A stretch of 64,000 bases of DNA, taken from the NCBI RefSeq assembly GCF_001269655.1, contig NZ_LHVE01000017.1, positions 62,001 through 126,000 on the forward strand. Reading direction: 5' to 3'. Below, piece after piece: positions 18,519 to 26,820 of this stretch. The position numbers and the translations under genes are program-made. Origin of the DNA: Pseudomonas thivervalensis. GTDB taxonomy: Bacteria; Pseudomonadota; Gammaproteobacteria; Pseudomonadales; Pseudomonadaceae. The notes below the pieces were generated by a model. The model was not told the DNA's origin, did not search any database, and worked only from the letters and a program-made list of their open reading frames with translations. Within the stretch, counting starts at the first letter, position 1; each line of letters starts with the position of its first letter.

Positions 18519-20978
18519 ATGATTCGGCACGATAAAGGATTCAATCGGCTGTTCAACGCCTTGTGGGTATCGGTTCCCTTCCTGTTACCCGCACCCGCCA
18601 CCATGGCGGCCTGCACACTGACCCCCACCGCAGGCAATGACACCTACGTCTGCGACAGCGGCACCAGCCCCGGGCTGACGGACCTTTCGGGTAACAACAG
18701 CTTGACCATGCCCGCCAACGGCAGCGGTGTGATCAGCGGCGATGTCACGTTTGGCACCGGCGTCGACAGCATTGTGATCAATGCCAACGGCGTGATTGAC
18801 GGTGACGTCGAGCAAGGCTCGGAAGCCGATTACTTCGAGATGAATGGCGGCAGGATCCTGTCCCTGGCCCAGGGCGATGGCCTCGATGAGTTCCTGATGA
18901 CCGGCGGGACCATCGTCGACGCCTTCGAAGACGGCGACATCGCCACAATGACCGGCGGTGCCATTGGCCGGGTCGACATGAAGCTCGATGACAACGTTTT
19001 CGATATGTCCGGCGGCAATATTATTGGCAACCTGGTAACCGGTTTCGGCCAGGACACCATCATCCTCTCCGCGGGACGCATCGGCGGCAATGTCAGTGTC
19101 AGCGGCGGCAACGACAGCATCACCGTCAGCGGTGGCGAAATCCTCGGCGAGGTCCGGGCCAGTGCCGGTGATGACCAGTTCCAGTGGAGCGGCGGCCTCA
19201 TTCATTCGGCCATCCTGATGGGCGACGGCAGCGACACAGCGCTGTTGAGCAACCTCGATGAAACCGGGCTGAGCGTCACCCCCAGCCTGAATGGCGGACT
19301 GGGTCAAGACGTCCTGACCTTTGAAAGCAGCACCTCCAGCACCGGCGCCCGCTACCTCAACTGGGAAACGGTGAACCTCACCCAAGGCTCGCAACTGGAC
19401 CTTAACGACACTCTGACCTTGGGTGACAGCGCCACCGCCACCGGGACGCTCAACATCGAAAACGGCAGCACGCTGACGGCGACCCAAGGCGTCATCGCCC
19501 CTTTTACTGCCGGTCAACTGGCGACGCTCAACAACGCCGGCACGATAGACCTTACCCAGGGCAACACCCGCACCAACGACACGCTCACCGTCCAAGGCAA
19601 GTACGTTGGCAACAATGGCCTGTTGCGTGTGCAAACGGCCGTTGGTGCCGATGGCTCCGCCAGCGACAAACTGGTGGTCAATGGCGGGACGCTCACCGGC
19701 AATACCGCCATCATGGTCACGAACCTGGGCGGCACGGGCGCACGGACGACCCAGGACGGTATCGAAGTGGTCCAGGCCCAGGGCGGTGCCGTCAGTGACA
19801 TCGGCGCCTTCTCCCTGGCCCAGTCCGTCTCGGCCGGTGCGTTTGAATACCGCCTGTTCAAAGGCGGCGCGACCGGCAATCAAAACAACTGGTACCTGCG
19901 CTCCACCTTGGTCGACGGACCGGTAGCAGCACCTATCCCGACGGCCCCTCCCGCGCCAGGCGCGCCACCCGCGCCAACACTGCCGCCCTTGCCAACGGCG
20001 GTGCCCGGCGCCGCGCCCATCCCGTTGTATCGTCCCGAAGTGCCGACCTGGTCGGTGTTGCCGCCGGCGGCGGCGCAACTGACGTTGATGGCCCTCGGCA
20101 CGTTCCATGACCGCCAGGGTGACCAGCGCCTGCTCACGGAAACCGGCGCGTTCGGCGCGGGTTGGGGTCGAATCTATGGCGCAGACCTGGATAAAACCTG
20201 GGCTGGCACGGTGACGCCGCAGTTCGATGGCTCGATCAAAGGGTTTCAGGTGGGCAACGACCTGTACAGTTCGCTCCTGTCCGGCGGCCAGACCCAGCGC
20301 ATTGGCTTCTTCGTCGGTCATACGGAACTGAACGGCGATGTAAAAGGCTTCAACCTGGGATTCGAAGGCCGGCACGCCGGCAAGATAGAACTCGACGGCG
20401 ACAGCTACGGGCTCTACTGGACGCTCATCGATCCCAGCGGCGGATACGTCGACGCCGTGTTGATGGGCACGCGGCTAGACGGCGACAACCGTTCCGAGCG
20501 CGGTCTGAAAATCGACAATCGCGGGCATGCCCTGACCGTTTCAGCGGAAGCCGGCTATCCCTTCGCGGTGACCTCCGACTGGGTGTTCGAACCCCAGGCC
20601 CAGATCATCCACCAGAAGGTTTCCCTGGATACGCAAGACGATGGCGTTTCCAAGGTCGAATTCGATTCCGACGGTGCCTGGACCGGCCGGCTCGGCGCTC
20701 GCCTCAAGGGTCGCTACCAAGTCAGCGGCATGCCCGTGGAACCGTACCTGCGCGCCAACCTCTGGCATACGTTTTCCGGCACCGATTCGGTGACGTTCGA
20801 CGACACCGAGCGGGTCGAGACCCAACAGCGCGCGTCCACTGGCGACCTGGGCCTTGGCGTCACCGTAAGCCTGGCGCCCACGGTCGCCATGTACGCCGGC
20901 GCGGACTACAGCCAAAACTTCGACAGCAATCAGCAGCGCAGTGTGGCGGGCAGGATCGGTCTACGGATCAGTTGGTAG
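18519..20978 (+). CDS. Type Va autotransporter with repetitive passenger
   Basis: An 819-residue secreted/outer-membrane protein. Residues 1-31 form a signal peptide ending MAA. The passenger (about 32-470) contains at least six ~20-residue rungs from about residue 108 to 247, each with a Gly-Gly turn (MTGGTIVDAF, MTGGAIGRV, MSGGNIIGN, VSGGEILGE, WSGGLIHSA), consistent with a beta-helix. A Pro/Ala-rich linker (about 470-510) leads to a C-terminal beta-barrel (about 545-819) ending in the aromatic RISW. No protease or lipase motif is seen, so adhesin-like function is inferred. A shortened paralogue of the barrel is encoded next. Confidence 0.9.
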   Translation: MIRHDKGFNRLFNALWVSVPFLLPAPATMAACTLTPTAGNDTYVCDSGTSPGLTDLSGNNSLTMPANGSGVISGDVTFGTGVDSIVINANGVIDGDVEQGSEADYFEMNGGRILSLAQGDGLDEFLMTGGTIVDAFEDGDIATMTGGAIGRVDMKLDDNVFDMSGGNIIGNLVTGFGQDTIILSAGRIGGNVSVSGGNDSITVSGGEILGEVRASAGDDQFQWSGGLIHSAILMGDGSDTALLSNLDETGLSVTPSLNGGLGQDVLTFESSTSSTGARYLNWETVNLTQGSQLDLNDTLTLGDSATATGTLNIENGSTLTATQGVIAPFTAGQLATLNNAGTIDLTQGNTRTNDTLTVQGKYVGNNGLLRVQTAVGADGSASDKLVVNGGTLTGNTAIMVTNLGGTGARTTQDGIEVVQAQGGAVSDIGAFSLAQSVSAGAFEYRLFKGGATGNQNNWYLRSTLVDGPVAAPIPTAPPAPGAPPAPTLPPLPTAVPGAAPIPLYRPEVPTWSVLPPAAAQLTLMALGTFHDRQGDQRLLTETGAFGAGWGRIYGADLDKTWAGTVTPQFDGSIKGFQVGNDLYSSLLSGGQTQRIGFFVGHTELNGDVKGFNLGFEGRHAGKIELDGDSYGLYWTLIDPSGGYVDAVLMGTRLDGDNRSERGLKIDNRGHALTVSAEAGYPFAVTSDWVFEPQAQIIHQKVSLDTQDDGVSKVEFDSDGAWTGRLGARLKGRYQVSGMPVEPYLRANLWHTFSGTDSVTFDDTERVETQQRASTGDLGLGVTVSLAPTVAMYAGADYSQNFDSNQQRSVAGRIGLRISW

Positions 20979-21031
20979 GAAGGCGCTGCGACGGAGGTTT
21001 GACGCCGAAATATCCACCTCGATAACCAATT

Positions 21032-21060
21032 GAAATCAGCGTTTTACTGACGCTGATTTC
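21032..21060. terminator. Perfect hairpin after autotransporter, terminator-like
   Basis: GAAATCAGCG (21032-21041) pairs with CGCTGATTTC (21051-21060) around a 9-base loop. There is no clear T-run after it, so intrinsic termination is uncertain; it lies 54 bases after the autotransporter stop. Confidence 0.5.
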
Positions 21061-21143
21061 ATCCTGCCATTCATCGTTCATTTTCTTGACGCACCGTCAT
21101 CAGTCTTCTTGACTACACCGTACTACCCCCGGAAACACAGTCA

Positions 21144-21192
21144 GGGGCAGGCCTCTGGAACCCGCCGAGACGGGCCGCCAGAGGCTTGCCCC
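21144..21192. other. Long inverted repeat in the leader of the second autotransporter-like gene
   Basis: A 15-base arm (GGGGCAGGCCTCTGG, 21144-21158) pairs with CCAGAGGCTTGCCCC (21178-21192) with one G-T wobble. An inner CCCG/CGGG pair adds to the stem. It lies 82 bases upstream of the likely start at 21274 and is not a member of the REP families seen elsewhere in the window. Confidence 0.6.
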
Positions 21193-21273
21193 AATCCATT
21201 CGGTCGCCCCTCATTCGGGGTAGGAGAGACGCCAGAAAAGCGAGAAATGCATGCGATTGCAAGGCAGGCCCCC

Positions 21274-22188
21274 ATGAAAACTTCCCTCCGCCCGCAAGAA
21301 TTCACCACCACGTTCCAGACCGTCTCGACTTCGTTGCTGCTGCTTTCATCCATGGAGGTACAGGCCTGGCCTACCGAGGAGTCCACGCAGCCCTGGTATG
21401 GCCGAACACCGTCCACCCATCTCGATACCGCACGCTTTGCAACCGAGCCCCCTTCCGGCAAGAGCCCCGCCCTGTTCACCTTGCGAAACGACAGCGGCCA
21501 TACCCAGCGCATGGGGCTGATCAGCGGACAAAACCAGATCATTTCAACCGGCGGCGGCCTGCTGGTGATGCCCGCCCTGGCCGACCCGGGCACAGATGCC
21601 CTGAACCTGAAAGGCTCGAGCCTCGGCGCCTATTGGAGCCTGACTGGCCCGGCAGGCTGGCACGTCGACCTCAGCGCCAGCGGCGGCCGGGTCAACGGCT
21701 ACAGCCGCACCGAACAAGGCCAGCGCCAGACCACCGAAGGCCACGCGGTGACGCTGTCGGTAGAAGGTGGCTTCCCCATTGGCATCAGCACCCACTGGGT
21801 GGTCGAACCCCAAGCGCAACTGATCAACCAGCGCGTCACCCTCGACACACCGAATGCCGAGAACGGCACCGGTGATGAACTGAGCAGCTGGAGCGGCCGT
21901 GTTGGCGCACGCCTCAAAGGGAGCTACCAGGTCAACGGTCTCGGCGTGGAACCCTATCTACGAACCAACTTGTGGCACACCGTCCAGAACGCCGGCACCG
22001 TGTCCCTGGATAAAGTCGACAAGATCAGCAGCAGCCGAAAATCCTCCACCGTCGAAGTCGGCCTGGGCCTGGTGGCCCGGGTCACGCCGACGGTGAGCTT
22101 GTATGTCAGCGCCGACTACAGCAGTGACGTCGACGACAACGACCTCAACGGCGTCATTACCAGCATGGGGGTGCGGATGCGCTGGTGA
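21274..22188 (+). CDS. Autotransporter barrel paralogue lacking a passenger, partial barrel
   Basis: About 304 residues from the ATG at 21274; ATG at 21247 and a longer frame from 21109 are alternatives, and no strong ribosome site decides between them. A signal-peptide-like stretch (hydrophobic SLLLLSS, then AW) occupies the N-terminus. From about residue 110 the protein aligns by eye with the C-terminal ~195 residues of the neighbouring autotransporter: LGAYWSLTGPAGW, EPQAQLINQRVTLDT, GRVGARLKGSYQV, VEPYLRTNLWHT, ending VRMRW. The first strands of a full 12-strand barrel and any passenger are missing. It may be a remnant, a small outer-membrane protein, or a partner of the upstream protein. 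Confidence 0.75.
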   Translation: MKTSLRPQEFTTTFQTVSTSLLLLSSMEVQAWPTEESTQPWYGRTPSTHLDTARFATEPPSGKSPALFTLRNDSGHTQRMGLISGQNQIISTGGGLLVMPALADPGTDALNLKGSSLGAYWSLTGPAGWHVDLSASGGRVNGYSRTEQGQRQTTEGHAVTLSVEGGFPIGISTHWVVEPQAQLINQRVTLDTPNAENGTGDELSSWSGRVGARLKGSYQVNGLGVEPYLRTNLWHTVQNAGTVSLDKVDKISSSRKSSTVEVGLGLVARVTPTVSLYVSADYSSDVDDNDLNGVITSMGVRMRW

Positions 22189-22205
22189 GTGATCGATAGC
22201 TCGGC

Positions 22206-22312
22206 GTGTAGGAGCTGACGAGCGAAGCGAGGCTGCGATCTTTTGATCTTTCGCTTGGGACTCAAGTGTTTGGAGGAAGATCGCAGCCTCGTTGCACTCG
22301 TCAGCTCCTACA
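22206..22312. repeat. REP pair, family C (GTAGGAGCTGACGAGCGAAGC type)
   Basis: Inverted arms TGTAGGAGCTGACGAG and CTCGTCAGCTCCTACA frame internal arms GAGGCTGCGATC/GATCGCAGCCTC. The same element occurs at 49312 and inside another REP at 56590. Confidence 0.85.
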
Positions 22313-22384
22313 CGGCGCCTACACAGCGTCTACAACGTAGTCCGGCGCAAGCAATCTGCCGCCACTTAAAAAACACCTCTATTA

Positions 22385-22412
22385 AGGCGTATAACGCTAA
22401 AAGCGTTTTATG
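22385..22412. promoter_or_regulatory. Imperfect hairpin 46 bases upstream of the GapN-type gene
   Basis: GGCGTATAACGCT and AGCGTTTTATGCC (22385-22412) form a 13-base stem with two mismatches and a very short loop. It may be an operator or an mRNA hairpin; no protein or role can be assigned. Confidence 0.35.
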
Positions 22413-22458
22413 CCTGCAAGCGTCTGCCCATGGCTCATTTCATTGATGGAGTAACGAC

Positions 22459-24084
22459 ATGACCACAGCCCCCTTCCTCGTCAACCTGTTTCCCGGTGCC
22501 GCCGACATCCCGGATGCCTACCGCCTCGAAGGCCGGATCGAGCAGCGCGAATACCTGGTCGATGGCGTCCTGAAAAGCTGGCAAGGGCCGCTGGCCGTCG
22601 TCCGCAGCCCCGTCTACCTGACCGGCGAGCTGGGTGACGAACAAGTCATTCTCGGCAGTACGCCGCTGCTGGATGCCGAGACTGCCCTCACCGCCCTGGA
22701 CGCCGCCGTCCGGGCTTATGATCGCGGCCAGGGCCAGTGGCCGACGATGCGCGTCGCCGAGCGTATCCGCCATGTGGAAACCTTCCTGGCGCGCATGCGC
22801 GAGCAGCGCGAGGCCGTGGTCAAGTTACTGATGTGGGAGATCGGCAAGAACCTCAAGGACTCCCAGAAGGAATTCGACCGCACCTGCGATTACATCGTCG
22901 ACACCATCAATGCCCTCAAGGAACTGGACCGCCGCTCCAGCCGGTTCGAGCTGGAACAGGACACCCTCGGGCAGATCCGCCGCGTGCCCCTGGGCGTGGC
23001 CTTGTGCATGGGGCCCTACAACTATCCGCTGAACGAAACCTTCACCACGCTGATTCCGGCGTTGATCATGGGCAATACCGTGGTGTTCAAGCCGGCCAAG
23101 CTCGGCGTCCTGCTGGTACGACCGCTGCTCGAAGCCTTCCGCGACAGCTTCCCGGCAGGCGTGATCAACGTGATCTACGGCAGCGGCCGGGAAACCGTCA
23201 GCGCGCTGATGGCCAGCGGCAAGATCGACATCTTTGCCTTCATCGGCACCAACAAAGCCGCCAGCGACCTGAAGAAACTCCACCCGCGCCCGCACCGTTT
23301 GCGTGCCGCCCTGGGGCTGGATGCGAAGAACCCCGGGCTGGTGTTGCCGGATGTGGACCTGGACAACGCGGTCAGCGAGGCATTGACCGGCTCGCTGTCC
23401 TTCAACGGCCAACGCTGCACGGCGTTGAAAATCCTGTTTGTCCATGAAGACGTGGCGCCGGCTTTCATCGAGAAATTCAACGCCAAGCTCGCCAGCCTGA
23501 AACCCGGCATGCCGTGGGAAGACGGGGTGGCGCTGACGCCATTGCCCGAAGCGGGTAAGGTCGATTACCTGCACGCATTGGTCGCCGATGCGGTCGCCAA
23601 GGGCGCGGAAGTGCAGAATGCCCACGGCGGCGAATCACGAAGCTCGTTCTTCTACCCGGCGGTGCTGTACCCGGTGAACACGGCGATGCGGGTCTACCAC
23701 GAGGAACAATTCGGCCCGGTCGTGCCCATCGTCCCGTACCGCGACCTCAATACTGTCATCGATTACGTGCTGGAGTCCGACTTCGGTCAACAGCTCAGTA
23801 TCTTCGGCACTAACCCGGCGGAAGTCGGCAAGCTGGTGGACACCTTCGCCAACCAGGTCGGCCGCATCAACATCAATGCGCAGTGCCAGCGTGGCCCGGA
23901 CACGTTCCCCTTCAATGGCCGGAAAAATTCGGCCGAGGGCACCTTGTCCGTTCACGATGCGTTGCGCACCTTTTCCATCCGCACGCTGGTGGCGACCAAG
24001 TTCCAGGAAAACAACAAAGCGTTGATCAGCGACATCATCCGTGAGCGGGACTCCAATTTCCTGACCACGGACTACATCTTCTGA
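22459..24084 (+). CDS. gapN: NADP-dependent glyceraldehyde-3-phosphate dehydrogenase (non-phosphorylating, aldehyde dehydrogenase family)
   Basis: A 541-residue aldehyde dehydrogenase-superfamily enzyme. The catalytic cysteine is Cys320 in SFNGQRCTALKI, and the coenzyme/substrate Asn lies in GPYNYPLNETF. The NGQRCTA signature and overall layout match the GapN-type enzymes annotated in pseudomonads. These oxidise glyceraldehyde-3-phosphate directly to 3-phosphoglycerate with NADPH formation. The length is ~60 residues above streptococcal GapN, mainly at the N-terminus. GGAG precedes the ATG. The convergent DMT transporter gene ends 18 bases downstream. Substrate specificity is inferred from family resemblance only. 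Confidence 0.82.
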   Translation: MTTAPFLVNLFPGAADIPDAYRLEGRIEQREYLVDGVLKSWQGPLAVVRSPVYLTGELGDEQVILGSTPLLDAETALTALDAAVRAYDRGQGQWPTMRVAERIRHVETFLARMREQREAVVKLLMWEIGKNLKDSQKEFDRTCDYIVDTINALKELDRRSSRFELEQDTLGQIRRVPLGVALCMGPYNYPLNETFTTLIPALIMGNTVVFKPAKLGVLLVRPLLEAFRDSFPAGVINVIYGSGRETVSALMASGKIDIFAFIGTNKAASDLKKLHPRPHRLRAALGLDAKNPGLVLPDVDLDNAVSEALTGSLSFNGQRCTALKILFVHEDVAPAFIEKFNAKLASLKPGMPWEDGVALTPLPEAGKVDYLHALVADAVAKGAEVQNAHGGESRSSFFYPAVLYPVNTAMRVYHEEQFGPVVPIVPYRDLNTVIDYVLESDFGQQLSIFGTNPAEVGKLVDTFANQVGRININAQCQRGPDTFPFNGRKNSAEGTLSVHDALRTFSIRTLVATKFQENNKALISDIIRERDSNFLTTDYIF

Positions 24085-24102
24085 TCCACGCCCGAACGGT
24101 GA

Positions 24103-24996
24103 CTACGGCAGGGCTGGGCGACGCAACTTGATACCCCAGCCCTGTTGCATGCCGGCAGCCGCCAGCAGGATCGCCGCCACACCCAGCCATTGCAGCGGCT
24201 CGAGGCGATGGCCGAAGGCGAACCAGTCGACGAAGATCGCCGCGATCGGGTAGATGAACGACAGCGCCCCGGTCAACGCGGTCGGCAACCGTTGAATGGC
24301 GCTGTACAGCAGCACGTACATCACGCCGGTGTGCACCATGCCCAGGGTCAACAGGCTGGCCCAGGCCTGGGCATCTTGTGGCAAGGCCGAGAAATTCGCC
24401 CAAGGTGCCAACAGCAGTACACCGGTACTGACCTGGATCAGCGCGATCAGATGAGGTGGCGTGCCGGTCAGGCGCTTGATGATCAACGCCGCGATGGCAT
24501 ACAGCAACGCAGCCCCCAGCGCCAATGCGATGCCCAGCAGATAGTCATCTCCGCCCTGCCCCTGCTCACCATGGGCACTGACAATGGCCAGCATTCCGAG
24601 AAACGACACCGCCAGCCAGAACAGCTTTTGCGCAGTGATTCTTTCCCCCAGGAACAACGCCGCCAGCCCCACCAACATGAACGGCTGGACGTTATACACC
24701 GCCGTGCCGATGGCAATCGACGCGCGGGAGTAAGAGGCGAACAACAACACCCAGTTGCCGACGATCGCCACACCACTGAGCACCGCCAGCAGGAAGGTGG
24801 TACGGGTAAGGATGCCGGGGCGCAAAAATCCGAAACCGGCGCAGATCAACAACAAGGTCGCGGCGCCGAACACACAGCGCCAGAACACTACATCCAGCAC
24901 CGGCAAACCGGAAACCAGTACGAACCAACCGATGGTTCCGGAAATCAGCATGGCGGCGGTCATTTCCAGCGAACCGCGGCGTAAGGTCTTGTCCAT
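24103..24996 (-). CDS. DMT-superfamily transporter (EamA family)
   Basis: A 297-residue inner-membrane protein with about ten hydrophobic helices in two EamA repeats (residues ~10-145 and ~160-285). RGSLEMTAAMLISGTIGWFV opens the first repeat and LALGAALLYAIAALIIKRL the second; both fit the drug/metabolite transporter pattern. Members export amino acids, metabolites or drugs. It is divergent from an Lrp/AsnC regulator with 133 bases between starts, which suggests control by that regulator and an amino-acid-type substrate; this is inference. Confidence 0.9.
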   Translation of the reverse strand: MDKTLRRGSLEMTAAMLISGTIGWFVLVSGLPVLDVVFWRCVFGAATLLLICAGFGFLRPGILTRTTFLLAVLSGVAIVGNWVLLFASYSRASIAIGTAVYNVQPFMLVGLAALFLGERITAQKLFWLAVSFLGMLAIVSAHGEQGQGGDDYLLGIALALGAALLYAIAALIIKRLTGTPPHLIALIQVSTGVLLLAPWANFSALPQDAQAWASLLTLGMVHTGVMYVLLYSAIQRLPTALTGALSFIYPIAAIFVDWFAFGHRLEPLQWLGVAAILLAAAGMQQGWGIKLRRPALP

Positions 24997-25129
24997 CTTC
25001 AGTCTCCTTCAGCAAGTGGGCACAGTATGCCGAGCCGACGGGGGGCTTCTCCATGGTTTGAAAAAGGCTAAACTCGACTTTCACCTTTTTTATCAAGGCA
25101 ACTTCAAACATTCGCCTAATGGAGTTGAA

Positions 25130-25567
25130 ATGACTGACGATATTGACCAGATCCTCATCAGTGCCCTGATGGAAGATTCCCGACGCTCGCTCAAGGCCCT
25201 GGCGAACCTCAGCGGCCTGTCCTCCCCCAGCGTCGCTGAGCGCCTTCGCCGGCTCGAAGAACGCGGCGTGCTCAGGGGCTACACCGTCGAGGTGGACCCC
25301 AAGTGCTTCGGCTATCAACTCCAGGCCATCGTGCGTATCCGCCCGTTGCCGGGACAGTTGCAGGAAGTGGAGCGGCAGATCCAGGCCATCGCTGAATTCA
25401 CCGAATGTGACAAGGTCACTGGCGACGACTGCTTCATCGCGCGCCTGCACGTGCGCTCGATGGAACAGTTGGATACCGTGTTGGACAAGCTCAATGTCCA
25501 TGCCGAGACCAATACGGCCATCGTCAAGAAGACACCGGTCAAGCGGCGGTTGCCGCCGATGGCGTAG
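25130..25567 (+). CDS. Lrp/AsnC family transcriptional regulator
   Basis: A 145-residue regulator. The N-terminal winged HTH is clear (DIDQILISALMEDSRRSLKALANLSGLSSPSVAERLRRLEE region, residues ~4-45), followed by a RAM/AsnC ligand-binding domain (residues ~65-135; KVTGDDCFIARLHV, SMEQLDTVLDKL). The start at 25130 is set by GGAG at 25121 and by domain layout; the open frame runs much farther upstream without coding character. Divergent from the DMT exporter gene, which is its likely target. Confidence 0.93.
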   Translation: MTDDIDQILISALMEDSRRSLKALANLSGLSSPSVAERLRRLEERGVLRGYTVEVDPKCFGYQLQAIVRIRPLPGQLQEVERQIQAIAEFTECDKVTGDDCFIARLHVRSMEQLDTVLDKLNVHAETNTAIVKKTPVKRRLPPMA

Positions 25568-25583
25568 GCGGGTTTGCCCCTAA

Positions 25584-25673
25584 TGTGAGAGCGGGCTTGC
25601 TCGCGAAGGCGGTGGGTCAGTTTGCATTGATGTTGAATGTGCCGGCCACTTCGCGAGCAAGCCCGCTCCCACA
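25584..25673. repeat. REP pair, family B
   Basis: Arms TGTGAGAGCGGGCTTGCTCGCGA and TCGCGAGCAAGCCCGCTCCCACA are inverted around ~45 bases. Lies after the Lrp-type gene. Confidence 0.88.
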
Positions 25674-25720
25674 GGTTTCGCGGTGCACATGGACTTCGTG
25701 CCTGCTGAAGATAGATACCC

Positions 25721-25762
25721 AAAAAAAACGGCGCTTTTCATCTCTGAAAAACGCCGTTTCTT
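25721..25762 (-). terminator. Rho-independent terminator of the BI-1 family gene
   Basis: AAACGGCG (25726-25733) pairs with CGCCGTTT (25752-25759), with an inner CTTTTC/GAAAA extension. Read on the minus strand, the stem is followed by eight U (the A-run at 25721-25728). It sits ~50 bases past the stop of the minus-strand BI-1 gene. Confidence 0.85.
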
Positions 25763-25813
25763 CTATGTGAACAGCATCACGCCAAAGCGGACCTTTCACT
25801 CATCAAAATGCAA

Positions 25814-26485
25814 TCAGTCGTCACGACCCATCAGGCCGAACAGCTGCAGCAAGCTGACGAACAGGTTGTAGATCGATACATACAGGCTGACAGTCGCCAT
25901 GATGTAGTTGCGCTCGCCGCCGTGGATGATCGCACTGGTCTGGTACAGGATGCAGACCGACGAGAACAGCACGAAGCCAGCGCTGATCGCCAGTTGCAGG
26001 CCGCTGATCTGGAAGAAGAAGCTGGCCAGCACCGCACCCAGCAGGACAAAGAAACCCGCGGTGATGAAGCCGCCGAGGAAACTCATGTCCTTGCGGGAAA
26101 TCAGCACGTAGGCCGACAGGCCACCAAATACCAGCGCGGTCATTGCAAAGGCCGAGCTGACCACTTCGGCGCCGCCCTGCATTTGCAGGTAGCGATTGAG
26201 GATCGGGCCGAGCAGGAAACCCATGAAACCGGTCAGGGCGAACGCCGACACCAGGCCCCACGCCGAATCACGGAGTTTGTTGGTGAGGAAGAAAAGGCCA
26301 TAGAAACCGATCAGCACGACGAAGATGTTCGGGTAACCCACCCGCATCTGTTGTGCGACGTAGGCCATCACACCGCTGAAAGCGAGCGTGAGTGCCAGCA
26401 GGCCATATGTGTTGCGCAGGACGCGGCTAACCTCTAGCTGCTCAGCCTGCACGCTGTTGTTCACTGCGTAATCCTGTTCGCGCAT
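25814..26485 (-). CDS. Bax inhibitor-1/YccA family membrane protein
   Basis: A 223-residue inner-membrane protein with seven predicted helices and the family's typical hydrophobic layout (NTYGLLALTLAFSGVMAYVA near residue 25, YNLFVSLLQLFGLMGRDD at the C-terminus). The start at 26485 is set by GGAGGAG (26493-26499 on the minus strand); the open frame extends 9 codons farther. BI-1/YccA proteins are calcium-leak-type or FtsH-modulating membrane proteins; E. coli YccA inhibits FtsH. A strong terminator follows. The exact physiological role here is unknown. Confidence 0.93.
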   Translation of the reverse strand: MREQDYAVNNSVQAEQLEVSRVLRNTYGLLALTLAFSGVMAYVAQQMRVGYPNIFVVLIGFYGLFFLTNKLRDSAWGLVSAFALTGFMGFLLGPILNRYLQMQGGAEVVSSAFAMTALVFGGLSAYVLISRKDMSFLGGFITAGFFVLLGAVLASFFFQISGLQLAISAGFVLFSSVCILYQTSAIIHGGERNYIMATVSLYVSIYNLFVSLLQLFGLMGRDD

Positions 26486-26562
26486 GGCGACACTCCTCCG
26501 GTTTTGAAACATTCAGTGGCAAGGATCATAACAGACGCTCTGTAACAAGCTACGTAGAGAGT

Positions 26563-26590
26563 TTGACAGTGTGTTTCATTCGGGTATTAT
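26563..26590 (+). promoter_or_regulatory. Sigma-70 promoter of tRNA-Ser
   Basis: Perfect -35 TTGACA (26563-26568), 16-base spacer, and -10 TATTAT (26585-26590). The following GGCGCCC is a GC-rich discriminator as in stringently controlled stable-RNA promoters. The tRNA begins 20 bases after the -10. Confidence 0.85.
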
Positions 26591-26609
26591 GGCGCCCGCA
26601 ACGCAATAC

Positions 26610-26697
26610 GGAGGTGTGGCCGAGTGGTTTAAGGCAACGGTCTTGAAAACCGTCGACTGTAACAGGTCCATGAGTTCGAATCCCATCGCCTCCGCCA
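26610..26697 (+). tRNA. tRNA-Ser(UGA)
   Basis: An 88-base class II tRNA. The acceptor GGAGGTG pairs with CGCCTCC, followed by G and encoded CCA. The anticodon TGA is at 26644-26646 in loop CTTGAAA. There is a long variable arm and an intact TTCGAAT T-loop. A promoter and terminator flank it, so it is a single-tRNA unit. Confidence 0.97.
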
Positions 26698-26710
26698 TTT
26701 TTCAACGTTA

Positions 26711-26735
26711 AAGCCCTGATTATTCAGGGCTTTTT
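26711..26735 (+). terminator. Rho-independent terminator of tRNA-Ser
   Basis: AAGCCCTGA (26711-26719) pairs with TCAGGGCTT (26724-26732), followed by a T-run. Confidence 0.9.
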
Positions 26736-26820
26736 CGTGTCTGGCATTCAGAATACCTACCCAGCTTCAGCATTGGACACCGCTATGGCGAACTCTACCC
26801 AGCCACTCAAGGAAAGAAAA

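Noticed and set aside
18585..20375. 596-codon minus-strand frame opposite the autotransporter
   Set aside because: Ala/Gly/Val-rich translation with no family features; antisense shadow of a well-supported gene.
21109..21273. Extended N-terminus of the half-barrel protein starting at 21109
   Set aside because: The extension translates through a strong hairpin, has no secretory features, and would bury the signal-like segment 70 residues in.
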